Notes: a model not told the origin generated them from the sequence alone. A stretch of 64,000 bases of DNA from Pyxidicoccus caerfyrddinensis (GCF_010894405.1 NZ_JAAIYA010000011.1:310001-374000), one strand, 5' to 3'. Shown: positions 41,486-50,547, numbered from the stretch's first letter. Numbers and translations: made by a program.

Positions 41486-44164
41486 ATGAGCATCCTCGTC
41501 CCGCTCGCTGCCGCGCTGCTCGTGTCGTCGGCGCAGATTCCGCTCGCCACGCAGGTGCAGCTGCCCACCGGCGAGACGGTGGAGCTGGCGGCGGACTTCG
41601 TCGCCTACGAGGCCGACAAGCAGGTCCTCACCGCGCGCGGCCACTGTGAGCTGCGCACCGGGGACATGCTGCTGCGCGCCGACGAGGTGACGTACGACGA
41701 GGCCGGCCAGGTGGCCACCGCCTCCGGCAACGTCATGTTCGTGGGCCCCGGCGGCATGGCCGCGGTGGCGGACTCCGTGCGCGTGGACATCCGCTCCTTC
41801 GAGGCCAACCTCCAGGGCGGCCTCTTCATGCAGAAGCGGGGCGTCACCCTGGAGGCCATGCTCTCGGCGAAGACGCCGCAGGAGCTGCGCGCCATGGGGG
41901 AGACGCCCGTCATCATCAGCGGCACGCGCATCCGCCGCACCGGGCCCAACTCCTTCGTCGTCGACGACCTGGCCTTCACCCCGTGCGAGTGCGGGCCCGG
42001 CGAGCCCAGCTGGCGCGTGGAGGCCAGCGCCGCCAACGTCGTCCTCGGCGAGCGCGCCACGCTGACCTGGCCCGTGGTGTACGTGCGCTCGGTCCCCGTC
42101 TTCGCGCTGCCCTGGCTCTACCTGCCGCTGGCGGAGCGGCGCTCGGGCCTGCTCATCCCCAAGCCCAGCTCCTCCAGCCAGAATGGCTTCGCGCTGGAGC
42201 AGCCCGTCTTCTTCACCCTGGGCCGCAGCTACGACGTCACCTTCACCCCCGGGTACTTCACCGGCGGCGGGGACGTGGAGCGGGTGGATACACGCGGCAA
42301 CGAGGACAAGGAGGACGACATCACCTACAAGGAACCGGGCCTCTTCGGCGTCAAGGGGCCCCGCCTCCTCACGGAGTTCCGCTACGTCCCCAGCGAGCGC
42401 GCGCGGGGCCGCGTCACCCTGGGGCTGCTCTACGACTCCCGTCCCCGCGTGGACCCCATGACCTATGACTTCTTCCGCTACCCGCCCTCGGCCCCGGTGC
42501 CGTTGCTGGTGGTGGATGAAGCGCGCGGCCTGCGCGGAGAGGCGTCCTGGCAACACACGCAGGAGCTGGGCAACAACTGGTTCGACCGGGTGGACGCGTC
42601 CATCGTCTCCGACGGCAAGTACACCCGGGACCTCACCGCGGACATCCTCGCGCGCGAGTTCCAGTACCTGCGCAGCACCGCCGCGCTCTACAAACGCGAG
42701 GATGACTTCTACGCCGGCATGGACGTGTCGCTGCGTCAGGACATCCGCTGGCCCTATCGCTACTTCCAGGACAACCACGTGCCGGCCGTCCTGGACCCGG
42801 CCGAGCCGGACCGGCCCGCGCCCATCAGCTTCCAGCGCCTGCCCGGCATCACCGTGGCCCTGCCCGAGCGCCCGCTGTCGCTCTTGGGGGGCCTCACCGC
42901 GGGGCTGAGGGTGGAGTACTCGCGCCTCTCCCCGGTGCTGAACGGGTACGGGGACGAGGGCGTCGACGGCGTCTTCCGCCCGTCCGCCACGTACATCCCC
43001 CCGTGGTACTCCCCGGAAGCCGGCACGCTGCCGCTGCCGCAGGACACCTTCCAGTCCAACGGCGTCTACGACTCGGCCGACCGGGAGGCCAGGGACCGCG
43101 TGGACTTCTCTCCCCGGCTGTCCACCTCCTTCGGCCTGGGAAACTACGCGCGGGTGACGCCCTCGCTGGGGCTCCGGCAGGACTTCTGGGCCGGGGAGGT
43201 CTCCGGACGGACCTTCCAGCGCGGCTACCCCATTGCCGGCCTGCTGGTGGACTCGCAGGTCGCCACCACCTGGTCGGGCCGGGCGGACGCGAAGTACCGG
43301 CACGCCATCACCCCCTCGCTGGAGGTGCGCTACGTCCCCGGCGGGTGGGGGCGCGTGCCCACGGTGGGGGGCTCGAAGGACGGCCCGCCTCAGCTCTATG
43401 ACGAAGTGGACGCTGCGGCCCCCCTGCATCCGGACGGGCGGACGCGCGGCTTCCTGCATGCCGTGCTCGCCGTGGACCAGTCCCTGCGCTTCAAGCGGGG
43501 CGCGAACATGCAGGAGCCCGTGCGCCTGCGAATCGGACAGGGGTTCGACCTGACCCGGCAGGGCTCAAACCCCGCCAACCCGGATGAGAAGGGACCCCTG
43601 CTGCGGGACACCTTCGCGCGCCTGAGCGCCGGGGCGGGTGTCATCACCGCGGGAGGGCAGATTCGCATGGACCCGAACACGGGCCGCATCACCCAGCTCA
43701 GCGCGGACTTCAACATCGACAACGGGAAGGGCGCTGGCCTGTACGCCCGGTTCGACGACTACCTCGCCTCCTCGGGCGCCGCCATTGACGCGGGTGCTGA
43801 TCCACTCGCCGTCGGGCCGGATGCCGTACGGCGGCGCCTGGACACCCTGGTAGGCAGCGCATCGTTCGAAGCGCCCGGTCTCCCTCCGGCCGAACGGGTT
43901 CAGACCCTCATTGCGGGTACGCGTTTGAAGCTCGGATTTGGGCTGGGAGTGCGGTACGAAGCCTACGTGCAGCCGTTGTACGAAGATTCAACCTCAAAAG
44001 AGTCAAAACCCCTGTACCAGCAGACTCTCGGCCTCTCGTACGGGCCTGCGTGTGACTGCTGGCGGCTTGAAGGGGTGATGATCCTGCGCCGGGATTCGAC
44101 GCCGGAATTCGGCGGCATCAATCTCAGCGTCGCAGGGTTCGGGTCCTTCGGTTCCGGCGGCTAG
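41486..44164 (+). CDS. lptD: LPS-assembly protein LptD
   Basis: Outer-membrane barrel that inserts lipopolysaccharide into the outer leaflet, with LptE. 892 residues. A weak signal peptide (about 1-17) precedes the OstA jelly-roll (about 25-160: ELAADFVAYEADKQVLTARG, TYDEAGQVATASGNVMFVG), which receives LPS. The rest is a beta barrel rich in alternating aromatic strands; CECGPGEPSW-type cysteines (about 168) and CDCW near the C-terminus may form disulphides as in E. coli LptD. The last 60 codons before the CDCW region include rarer TCA/AAA codons. No lptE is adjacent. Confidence 0.9.
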   Translation: MSILVPLAAALLVSSAQIPLATQVQLPTGETVELAADFVAYEADKQVLTARGHCELRTGDMLLRADEVTYDEAGQVATASGNVMFVGPGGMAAVADSVRVDIRSFEANLQGGLFMQKRGVTLEAMLSAKTPQELRAMGETPVIISGTRIRRTGPNSFVVDDLAFTPCECGPGEPSWRVEASAANVVLGERATLTWPVVYVRSVPVFALPWLYLPLAERRSGLLIPKPSSSSQNGFALEQPVFFTLGRSYDVTFTPGYFTGGGDVERVDTRGNEDKEDDITYKEPGLFGVKGPRLLTEFRYVPSERARGRVTLGLLYDSRPRVDPMTYDFFRYPPSAPVPLLVVDEARGLRGEASWQHTQELGNNWFDRVDASIVSDGKYTRDLTADILAREFQYLRSTAALYKREDDFYAGMDVSLRQDIRWPYRYFQDNHVPAVLDPAEPDRPAPISFQRLPGITVALPERPLSLLGGLTAGLRVEYSRLSPVLNGYGDEGVDGVFRPSATYIPPWYSPEAGTLPLPQDTFQSNGVYDSADREARDRVDFSPRLSTSFGLGNYARVTPSLGLRQDFWAGEVSGRTFQRGYPIAGLLVDSQVATTWSGRADAKYRHAITPSLEVRYVPGGWGRVPTVGGSKDGPPQLYDEVDAAAPLHPDGRTRGFLHAVLAVDQSLRFKRGANMQEPVRLRIGQGFDLTRQGSNPANPDEKGPLLRDTFARLSAGAGVITAGGQIRMDPNTGRITQLSADFNIDNGKGAGLYARFDDYLASSGAAIDAGADPLAVGPDAVRRRLDTLVGSASFEAPGLPPAERVQTLIAGTRLKLGFGLGVRYEAYVQPLYEDSTSKESKPLYQQTLGLSYGPACDCWRLEGVMILRRDSTPEFGGINLSVAGFGSFGSGG

Positions 44165-44224
44165 GAATCACCCGCCGTGCGTGGTGGTTCCACCAACCTC
44201 GAATCAGCCAGGAGATGTAATTTC

Positions 44225-44575
44225 GTGTCGGACCTCGGAAAACGAATTGGACAACGCATCCGCGAGCTTCGCACGCAGCGACCGGAGCGGTGGACGCAGG
44301 AAGAGCTCGCGGAGCGGGCCCAGATCAGCGTCTCCTTCCTTTCCATGATCGAGCGCGGTGAGCGTGTCCCCCACGTGGAGACGCTGGCCGCCCTGGCCAA
44401 CGCGTTGGGCGTGAGCCTCGGTGAGCTCTTTACTGGAACGGAACAGACCCTTGCTCAGACGGAGGACCTGCTGCGTCCCCTGTCTGACTTCGCGCGCGCC
44501 CGCGGCCTCACGGCCCGGGACGTGGACCGCCTGCTCGGGGTCGCGCGGGTGATGTTCAGCGGTTCCGCCGCCTGA
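44225..44575 (+). CDS. XRE-family helix-turn-helix regulator
   Basis: 116 residues from GTG 44225, with AGGAG about 10 nt upstream. The N-terminal HTH (about 5-62: GQRIRELRTQ, TQEELAERAQISVSFLSMIERGERVPHVETLAALANALGV) is of the XRE/Cro type. A short helical C-terminus (about 70-114) may dimerise. It begins 60 bp after lptD in the same direction. Target unknown; autoregulation is likely for the family. Confidence 0.9.
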   Translation: MSDLGKRIGQRIRELRTQRPERWTQEELAERAQISVSFLSMIERGERVPHVETLAALANALGVSLGELFTGTEQTLAQTEDLLRPLSDFARARGLTARDVDRLLGVARVMFSGSAA

Positions 44576-44734
44576 CATCCCCCCACTGAGGCCAGGCCCG
44601 GCTCACAATGGGACTCCGGTCTTCCTGTCCTGTCCTTGACTGGACGGCAGGTCGCCCGGGAAGATGCAGGGGATTCGCTGTGCGACGCATTCGTACAGCG
44701 TGCTTCCTCCATCATCTTCAAGGAGTTTCCGCTG

Positions 44735-46279
44735 ATGCGTCCGGGTCTGGCCCCATGGGTGGCCTTCGCGAGCGTGGTGTTCGTGGCGTGCTCGCCGCCA
44801 GCCCCCGCCACACTTGAGTTCGTGGACCAGTCACCGGCGCAGCCGCGACTGGGAGAAATCACCACGCTGCGCTTCCGGGCGGTGGATTCTCGTGGCCAGC
44901 CTCAGGCGGGCACGAAGGTCTCCTTCTCGCTGCAGTCAGACGTGCCCGGCGTGGAGCTGTCGCCCGACGAGGGCACCACCAACGCCGGGGACGGTGTCGT
45001 CTCCGTGCAGGTGGTGGCCCGGGGCGGCCGCGTGGCCTCCGTCGTCGTGGTGGCCACCGCCACCGGCGGCGAGGAGACGAAAACGGCCGTCAGTCCGGTG
45101 GTGAGCTTCGCCGGCGCCAACTCCAGCTCCCGTCAGCTGACCTTCCAGTGCGGCTCGTTCTCCGGTTCCGGCTCCGGCCTGCACCACGCCATTGGCGCGT
45201 GGGACGAGACGCGCAACCTCATCGCCGGCGTCAAGGTGCGCTGCATCGCCCACGTGGGCGACCGCAACGGTGACGGCATCACCGGGGCGCAGGTGTCCTT
45301 CCTCACGGAGGCGGGCACCATCGGTCCCAGCGCCGTGTCCTCCACGGACGTGGTGGGCAACGCCGAGGCCCTCTACAAGTCCTCGTTCCCCCTGCCGGAG
45401 GACGTGGCCCCGGCGACGTTCACCTGGCAGCCGGTGAAGGACGTCACCCACACGGGTGAGTACGTCGCCCCGCTGTGGATGCACCCCTTCCTCTGGGAGG
45501 AGAACCCGCTGGCGGCCTTCGGCACGACGCCCCGTCCCTACGAGGATCGCCCCGAGCCGCGCCGCAATGACCCCATCCGGCCGGGCATCGTCAACAACCC
45601 GCGCGACAACCTCGTCTCCATCATCGCCATCACGAGCGGTGAGGAGGCGTACGACGACAACAACAACAACGGCCAGTGGGACACGGGCGAAAACTACGAT
45701 GACCTGACGGAGCCCTTCGTCGACAACAACGACAACGGCACGTGGGACCCGCACGAGCGCTACGTGGACACCAACGGCGACGGGAAGTGGAACGGCAAGA
45801 ACGGCAAGTTCGACGCCTCCACGCTCATCTGGGTGCAGGAGCGCATCCTCTGGACGGGCTGGCCGCACGCGCTGGACGCGCCGCAGGTCTTCCGGCAGAT
45901 CCGCCCGCTGCCCGACGTGGTCCCGACGACCTTCATCATCGAGCACTTCGGCTCGCAGGCGGTCCAGTTCCTCGTGTCGGACCCCTGGTACAACCGCATC
46001 GCGCAGAACGCGGACGAAGACGGCTGCACCGGCGGCGCGTCCGGCCCCGTGGAGGTGGCGCCCACCATCACCGGCATCGCGCTGACGTACCCCTCCTTCA
46101 AGTTCGAGAGCTACTCGGTGGACGACGTCCACGAGCAGCCGCCCGACGGCGCCCCGCCGCCGGAGAGCAACCCGCCCGTGCCCTGGGAGGTGTCGCCGAC
46201 CTGCTACTACACGGCCGCCCAGCTCGAGGGCCACAAGGTGGGCATCGTCGGTCCCACCGTCAAAGGCGTCGTGAAGTAG
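44735..46279 (+). CDS. lipoprotein with Ig-like domains and Asp/Asn-rich calcium-binding-like repeats
   Basis: 514 residues from ATG 44735 (AGGAG 9 nt upstream). The signal peptide ends in FVAC, so Cys18 is probably lipidated. Residues about 20-125 look like a Big-1/invasin-type Ig domain (TLRFRAVDSRGQPQAGTKVSF), and about 150-260 like a second (DRNGDGITGAQVSFLTEAGTI). Between about 310 and 370 come DDNNNNGQWDTGE, DNNDNGTWDPHE and DTNGDGKWNG, resembling EF-hand/dockerin calcium loops. It is likely on the cell surface. A strong stem-loop follows. Confidence 0.78.
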   Translation: MRPGLAPWVAFASVVFVACSPPAPATLEFVDQSPAQPRLGEITTLRFRAVDSRGQPQAGTKVSFSLQSDVPGVELSPDEGTTNAGDGVVSVQVVARGGRVASVVVVATATGGEETKTAVSPVVSFAGANSSSRQLTFQCGSFSGSGSGLHHAIGAWDETRNLIAGVKVRCIAHVGDRNGDGITGAQVSFLTEAGTIGPSAVSSTDVVGNAEALYKSSFPLPEDVAPATFTWQPVKDVTHTGEYVAPLWMHPFLWEENPLAAFGTTPRPYEDRPEPRRNDPIRPGIVNNPRDNLVSIIAITSGEEAYDDNNNNGQWDTGENYDDLTEPFVDNNDNGTWDPHERYVDTNGDGKWNGKNGKFDASTLIWVQERILWTGWPHALDAPQVFRQIRPLPDVVPTTFIIEHFGSQAVQFLVSDPWYNRIAQNADEDGCTGGASGPVEVAPTITGIALTYPSFKFESYSVDDVHEQPPDGAPPPESNPPVPWEVSPTCYYTAAQLEGHKVGIVGPTVKGVVK

Positions 46280-46295
46280 CCGAGGGTGCGCAAGC

Positions 46296-46341
46296 AGGGG
46301 CCCGGGGCATGCCGCAACAAGGCATTGACCCCGGGGCCCCT
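46296..46341 (+). terminator. strong GC-rich stem-loop after the Ig-like lipoprotein
   Basis: AGGGGCCCGGGG (46296-46307) pairs with CCCCGGGGCCCCT (46329-46341) with one bulge, and an inner stem ATGCC/GGCAT continues it. It starts 16 nt after the stop. Only a CCCTCC stretch follows, no T run. Confidence 0.6.
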
Positions 46342-46354
46342 CCCTCCGTAGGGT
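46325..46354 (+). promoter_or_regulatory. putative promoter of the tetR-crotonase pair
   Basis: TTGACC (46325-46330), an 18-nt spacer, TAGGGT (46349-46354). The -35 box lies in the right arm of the terminator stem-loop, and the predicted start is about 40 nt before the TetR GTG. Confidence 0.35.
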
Positions 46355-46401
46355 CGGCCCCCCGGCCGATTGGCGAATCAACACCCCCGGGGGAGGACGT
46401 C

Positions 46402-47118
46402 GTGGGTCAGCAGAGCAAGACGGCGGCGGACAACGGCTCGCGAGAGAGCGAGCGGCGCCGCACCATCCTGCGCGCGGCCATCGACGTGTTCGCCCGCAAG
46501 GGCTACCACGGCTGCCGTATCGCGGACGTCGCCAAGGAGGCGGGCGTCGCGTACGGGCTCGTCTACCACTACTTCAAGAACAAGGATGAGCTGCTGGAGA
46601 CGGTGTTCGACACCGGCTGGAGCGGCTTCGTCACGCGCGTGCGCGCGGTGGTGGAGACGGAAGGCACGCTCGCGGAGAGGGTCCGCGGAATCGTGGACGT
46701 GGCCTTCGAGGCCTACCGCGTGGACCCGCGCGCGGTGAAGGTCCTCATCCTGGAGATTGCCCGCAGCCCGGCCGGCTCCCGCATCAACCGGCAGACGGCC
46801 TTCGTTGACGCCATCCGGCTGAGCTCGGGGCTGTTCGCCCAGGCGAAGGAGTCCGGGGAGCTGCGCGCGGACATGGACCCGCAGCTGGCCTCGGCGCTCC
46901 TCTTCGGCAACATCGAGATGGGGCTCACCGCCTTCGTGGTGGGGCTGACCGACTCGCGCGACGTCGCCGCGCTGGAGCGGGCCAAGGCGCAGATTGCCGA
47001 CTCCTTCCTCTACGGCGTCCTCACGGGCGCCCATGGCGAAGAGGTGCCCACATGGAAGTCGTCGGAGAAGCCGCCGGAGAAGTCCGCTACGAAGTCCAGG
47101 GCGCCCAAGCGCACCTGA
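46402..47118 (+). CDS. TetR/AcrR-family repressor
   Basis: 238 residues from GTG 46402, with GGGAGG 5 nt upstream. The HTH region is clear (about 20-65: RRTILRAAIDVFARKGYHGCRIADVAKEAGVAYGLVYHYFKNKDELL). The C-terminal ligand domain resembles fatty-acid-responsive members (VKVLILEIARSPAG, SALLFGNIEMGLTAFVVGL). The last 22 codons overlap the crotonase gene. A fatty-acyl-CoA-responsive repressor of beta-oxidation genes is the likeliest reading, by context and family resemblance. Confidence 0.92.
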   Translation: MGQQSKTAADNGSRESERRRTILRAAIDVFARKGYHGCRIADVAKEAGVAYGLVYHYFKNKDELLETVFDTGWSGFVTRVRAVVETEGTLAERVRGIVDVAFEAYRVDPRAVKVLILEIARSPAGSRINRQTAFVDAIRLSSGLFAQAKESGELRADMDPQLASALLFGNIEMGLTAFVVGLTDSRDVAALERAKAQIADSFLYGVLTGAHGEEVPTWKSSEKPPEKSATKSRAPKRT

Positions 47119-47849
47119 CCATCGACCGACCGAAGGCCCGCAACGCGCTGTCGCCCGCCGTGGTGCGGGGGCTCATCTCGGGTCTCGAGCGCGCCGACGC
47201 CGACGCCGCCGTGCGCGTGGTGGTGCTCACCGGCGCGGGCGAGAAGGTCTTCTGCGCGGGTGGAGACCTGGGGCAGATGGCCGGGGACGAGGGCTTCCTC
47301 TCCACGCACGAGGGCCGGCGCTCCTACGGGAAGCTCCTCTCGCGCTTCCAGGAGGCGCGCAAGCCCACGGTGGCGCGCGTCAACGGGCACGCGCTGGCGG
47401 GCGGCCTGGGCCTGGTGCTCGCGTGCGACCTGGCCGTCGCGGTGGAGGGCGCCGACTTCGGCACGCCCGAAATCGACGTGGGCCTCTTCCCGATGATGAT
47501 GATGGCGCTGCTCCAGAGGCACGTGGGCCGCAAGCGCGCGCTGGAGCTGGTGCTCACGGGAGACAGGCTGCCGGCGCGCGACGCGCTGGCGCTGGGGCTG
47601 GTCAACCGGGTGGTGCCGGCCGCGGAGCTGGACGCCGCGGTGGGGGCGCTGGCGGGGAAGCTGGCCGGCAAGAGCCAGGCGGTGCTGGCGCTGGGGCGCC
47701 GCGCCTTCTTCACCGCCGAGGACCTGCCGCTGCCCTCGGCGCTGGAGTACCTGGCCTCGCAGCTGTCGCTGAACGTGCTCGCGGACGACGCGGGCGAGGG
47801 CATCTCCGCGTTCCTGGAGAAGCGCCCGCCGAAGTGGCACGACCGCTGA
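47052..47849 (+). CDS. enoyl-CoA hydratase/isomerase family protein
   Basis: 265 residues. ATG 47052 lies inside the tetR gene (67-nt overlap), with GAGGTG upstream. FCAGGDLGQMAG and HALAGGLGLVLACDLAVA form the oxyanion hole, and FGTPEIDVGLFP keeps the Glu matching Glu164 of rat crotonase. The position of its Glu144 is Gly (AGGLGLVLA), so simple hydration of enoyl-CoA is uncertain and an isomerase or other crotonase activity is possible. Co-transcribed with tetR. Confidence 0.88.
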   Translation: MEVVGEAAGEVRYEVQGAQAHLTIDRPKARNALSPAVVRGLISGLERADADAAVRVVVLTGAGEKVFCAGGDLGQMAGDEGFLSTHEGRRSYGKLLSRFQEARKPTVARVNGHALAGGLGLVLACDLAVAVEGADFGTPEIDVGLFPMMMMALLQRHVGRKRALELVLTGDRLPARDALALGLVNRVVPAAELDAAVGALAGKLAGKSQAVLALGRRAFFTAEDLPLPSALEYLASQLSLNVLADDAGEGISAFLEKRPPKWHDR

Positions 47850-47855
47850 CGCGCG

Positions 47856-48872
47856 CTACGGCGTGCCGAGCTGGGTGGACCCGGAGGCCATGCCGGGCGT
47901 GGCGGGCGGGAAGAAGTCCAGGCGCAGGAGCTGCTCGCCGTCCACCCAGAGGTCATCCACCTTCACGCCCCAGTGGAGGTGCGGTCCGGTGACGCGGCCG
48001 GTGCTGCCCACCTGGCCCAGCTTCTGGCCCTGCTTCACGCGGGTGCCGCTCTTCACGCCGATGCGGGACATGTGGAAGTACGACGTGTAGAGGCCCGCGC
48101 CGTGGTGGATGATGACCGTCTTCCCGGAGGCGTAGTTGTCGCGGCTCATCACCACGACGCCGTCATTGGCGGCGAGGATGGGCATGCCCGGGTCCCCGTC
48201 GATGTCCACGCCGAAGTGCTGGCTGGACAGCTTGCCGTTGAAGGTGCGGCGGTCGCCGAAGGGCGCGGTGATGCGGTCCTGCCGCGGCCAGGCGAAGTTC
48301 TGTTCGAAGCTCGGCGCGGCGAAGGGCTGGGAGAAGGCCTGCGCGAAGGCGCGGCGGTCCGCGGCCATGCGGGCCTTCACGCTCGCGGGCGGCTCCACGT
48401 ACTTGCCGGACACCTTCAGCTCGCGCGCGGGGTAGCCCGGCTCCACCACGTCCAGCGTGCCCGTGAGCTCCAGCGGCGCGGCGCCCGGCGCGGCGGGGCC
48501 CAGCACCTTCACGGCCGCCGTGCCCGGGGCCATCTCCACCGGCAGGCCCGTCACCGCCAGGAAGCCCTCACCCCAGGGGAAGAAGCGCAGGGCGCGGCCC
48601 GCCAGCGTGCCCGACGGCAGCTCCGCCATGCCCCGCACCATCACCAGCACCGGGTCTCCGGGCTTGGCCGCGCCGGGCAATAGCGACAAGAGGGGGCGGC
48701 CCTCGGCGAGCGGCTGCGACTCGGGCACGGGAGCGGCGGCCGAGGGAGCGGACGCCGAGGGAGCGGGCGCCGGAGACGGCGCGGCGGCCCGGGCCTTCGC
48801 ACCGAGGGCGAGCAGGGCGAGCAGCAGGTAGGGCGAAGCGGAATACTTCCGGCCAGCGGGGAGCGGAGGCAT
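47856..48872 (-). CDS. exported M23-family peptidoglycan endopeptidase
   Basis: 338 residues. Signal peptide about 10-30 (SPYLLLALLALGAKARA), then a Pro/Ala/Ser-rich linker (30-52) and a beta domain (about 60-165). The M23 LytM domain (about 205-320) has the zinc site HFGVDIDGDPG (His and Asp) and HLHWGVK (His-x-His), all intact, so it should cleave cross-links in peptidoglycan rather than be an EnvC-type inactive activator. Convergent with the crotonase gene, 6 bp apart. Confidence 0.93.
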   Translation of the reverse strand: MPPLPAGRKYSASPYLLLALLALGAKARAAAPSPAPAPSASAPSAAAPVPESQPLAEGRPLLSLLPGAAKPGDPVLVMVRGMAELPSGTLAGRALRFFPWGEGFLAVTGLPVEMAPGTAAVKVLGPAAPGAAPLELTGTLDVVEPGYPARELKVSGKYVEPPASVKARMAADRRAFAQAFSQPFAAPSFEQNFAWPRQDRITAPFGDRRTFNGKLSSQHFGVDIDGDPGMPILAANDGVVVMSRDNYASGKTVIIHHGAGLYTSYFHMSRIGVKSGTRVKQGQKLGQVGSTGRVTGPHLHWGVKVDDLWVDGEQLLRLDFFPPATPGMASGSTQLGTP

Positions 48873-49174
48873 GGGCCGTTCTTACACCACGCGAGCGCGT
48901 CCTCTTCCCGCGGTGACGAGAGAAGTCGCCGCACGCCTGCTCCTCTCCCCGGAAGCGCCCGCCGCGCCGCCTGCCGCCACACGCTTCGTTGTCTGCTCGG
49001 CGACAGACCGCCATCCGCCAGACATTGTCGGCACTTGGACGAAGGGAGACGCAAGGCGCGCCGCCCGCAGGGTTGGAGGGGGAGCGAGCGGGCGGGGCAT
49101 GTGCTGTCAAGGCGTACCCTGGGACCAGCGCGCTCCCTAGCTTCTGGACGGACTCGATTCTTGGAGATTCGCGG
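48873..49174. other. 302-bp divergent intergenic region
   Basis: Lies between the starts of the M23 peptidase and a small unknown gene. No open frame with coding character and no RNA gene is seen. It must carry both promoters: a TAGCTT at 49138-49143, about 32 nt before the ATG at 49175, is a possible -10 box without a good -35; nothing convincing is visible for the peptidase. Confidence 0.5.
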
Positions 49175-49702
49175 ATGCCCCGTTCCTATAGCTACGACCA
49201 CTTCCAGGTCCCGAAGACGCTGCCCGCGCAGAAGCGCAGCCTGCGACATGAGGACAAGGCGAGCTTGAAGAAAGCGGGCGCCCATCCAGAGCAGATGGGC
49301 AGCCATGAGGGCGTGCACTACGGGAAGGCCCACGCGCAGACGGAGGAGCTCTACCAGGCGCACCAGATGCAGGCGGAGCTGGAGGAGCTGGCCCGCCCCG
49401 AGCCCGACGCCAAGTTCTCCCACGGCCCGGAGTTCACCTCGCGCAAGGTGAAGAATCGCGCGGCCTCCCTGCGGGCCCAGACGCCCGTCATCGGGGGCAC
49501 GGCGCCCATTGGCGCGCTGCCGCCCACGAAGGAGCTGCCTCCGCGCGGGCGGCTGGGGGACCTGATGGACGAGGCGCAGCGCCAGCTGCAGGCCATCCAG
49601 GGTGGACTGGGAGACGCGGCCAAGGCGGTGACGCGGCTGGCGTCGCTCCCCCTGGAGGTGGCGAGGCTCGCGGCGCGTCGCTTCCACCTCGTCAACGGGT
49701 GA
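49175..49702 (+). CDS. small protein of unknown function
   Basis: 175 residues from ATG 49175 (GGAG 8 nt upstream). No signal peptide or membrane helix. The N-terminal half is charged and polar (SYSYDHFQVPKTLPAQKRS, HPEQMGSHEGVHYGKAH), the centre is Pro/Gly-rich and the C-terminus has a helix (LGDLMDEAQRQLQAIQGGLGDAAKAVTRL). I recognise no family. It starts 9 bp before and probably shares a transcript with the nuclease-like gene. Confidence 0.6.
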   Translation: MPRSYSYDHFQVPKTLPAQKRSLRHEDKASLKKAGAHPEQMGSHEGVHYGKAHAQTEELYQAHQMQAELEELARPEPDAKFSHGPEFTSRKVKNRAASLRAQTPVIGGTAPIGALPPTKELPPRGRLGDLMDEAQRQLQAIQGGLGDAAKAVTRLASLPLEVARLAARRFHLVNG

Positions 49703-49711
49703 GCCGCGCGC

Positions 49712-50476
49712 GTGGAGCTGACCCTCGTTTCGTACAACATCCACAGCGGCATCGGGACGGACGGCCGGTTCGACCTGGGCCGCGTGGGCACGGTGCTCCG
49801 CGAGGTGGACGCGGACATCATCGCGCTCCAGGAAGTGGGGGACTTCCGCAATGTCACGCCGCGGGAGGACCAGCCCGAGCACCTGGCCGACCTGCTCGGC
49901 ATGCACATGGCGTTCGGCCCCAACGTGGTGCGCAACGGCCGGCGCTACGGCAACGCGATTCTCTCGCGGCTGCCCATCCTCAAGTCGAAGAACTATGACC
50001 TGAGCGTGGGACGCCGCGAGCCGCGCGGGGCGCTGCGGTGCGACCTCGACTTGGGCGACGGCAAGCAGCTCCACGTCTTCAGCCTGCACCTGGGCTTGAG
50101 GCTGGGGGAGCGGCGCCGGCAGGAGGCGCTGCTGTTGTCCGCGGACATCCTCCGCGAGGCCGCGCGCAAGGACCCGCTCGTGGTGTGCGGGGACTTCAAC
50201 TACCTGGGCAACGGGCCGGTGCCGTCGCTGGTGCGCCAGGCCATCCGCGACGTGGCCCTGGAGCTGGGGGCGGCGGCGCGCACGTATCCCACCCGGATGC
50301 CCATGTTTCGGTTGGACCGCATCTACGTGGACGCGGGGGTGCGCCCGGTGGACGTCCACCCCCACCGCACCGAGATGAGCCGGGTGGCGTCGGACCACCT
50401 GCCGCTGGTGTTCCGCTTCGAGGCGCCCATGGATGTGGAGGCCCCCCTCTCTCCGCCCGTGCAGCTCATCGGCTAG
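49712..50476 (+). CDS. endonuclease/exonuclease/phosphatase-family protein
   Basis: 254 residues from GTG 49712. The fold motifs are in order: SYNIHSG, ALQEVGD (catalytic Glu), SLHLGL, VVCGDFNYLGNG (Asp and Asn), RLDRIYVD and SDHLPLV (Asp-His). The family includes exonuclease III, DNase I and sphingomyelinases; the SYNIHSG start and short length match the EEP branch often found next to lipid genes. No signal peptide, so cytoplasmic. Substrate not determinable. Confidence 0.88.
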   Translation: MELTLVSYNIHSGIGTDGRFDLGRVGTVLREVDADIIALQEVGDFRNVTPREDQPEHLADLLGMHMAFGPNVVRNGRRYGNAILSRLPILKSKNYDLSVGRREPRGALRCDLDLGDGKQLHVFSLHLGLRLGERRRQEALLLSADILREAARKDPLVVCGDFNYLGNGPVPSLVRQAIRDVALELGAAARTYPTRMPMFRLDRIYVDAGVRPVDVHPHRTEMSRVASDHLPLVFRFEAPMDVEAPLSPPVQLIG

Positions 50477-50547
50477 CCTTGCGGGTGCCGGTGGGCGCGT
50501 TCAGTGGCCGACGCTTGCGAACGCCGGACAGATCCGCAGTGACGTGG

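Noticed and set aside
46296..46341. Operator for the TetR gene
   Set aside because: The inverted repeat is long, has an inner stem and starts right after a stop codon, so a transcription terminator fits better, although overlap with the predicted -35 box leaves some doubt.
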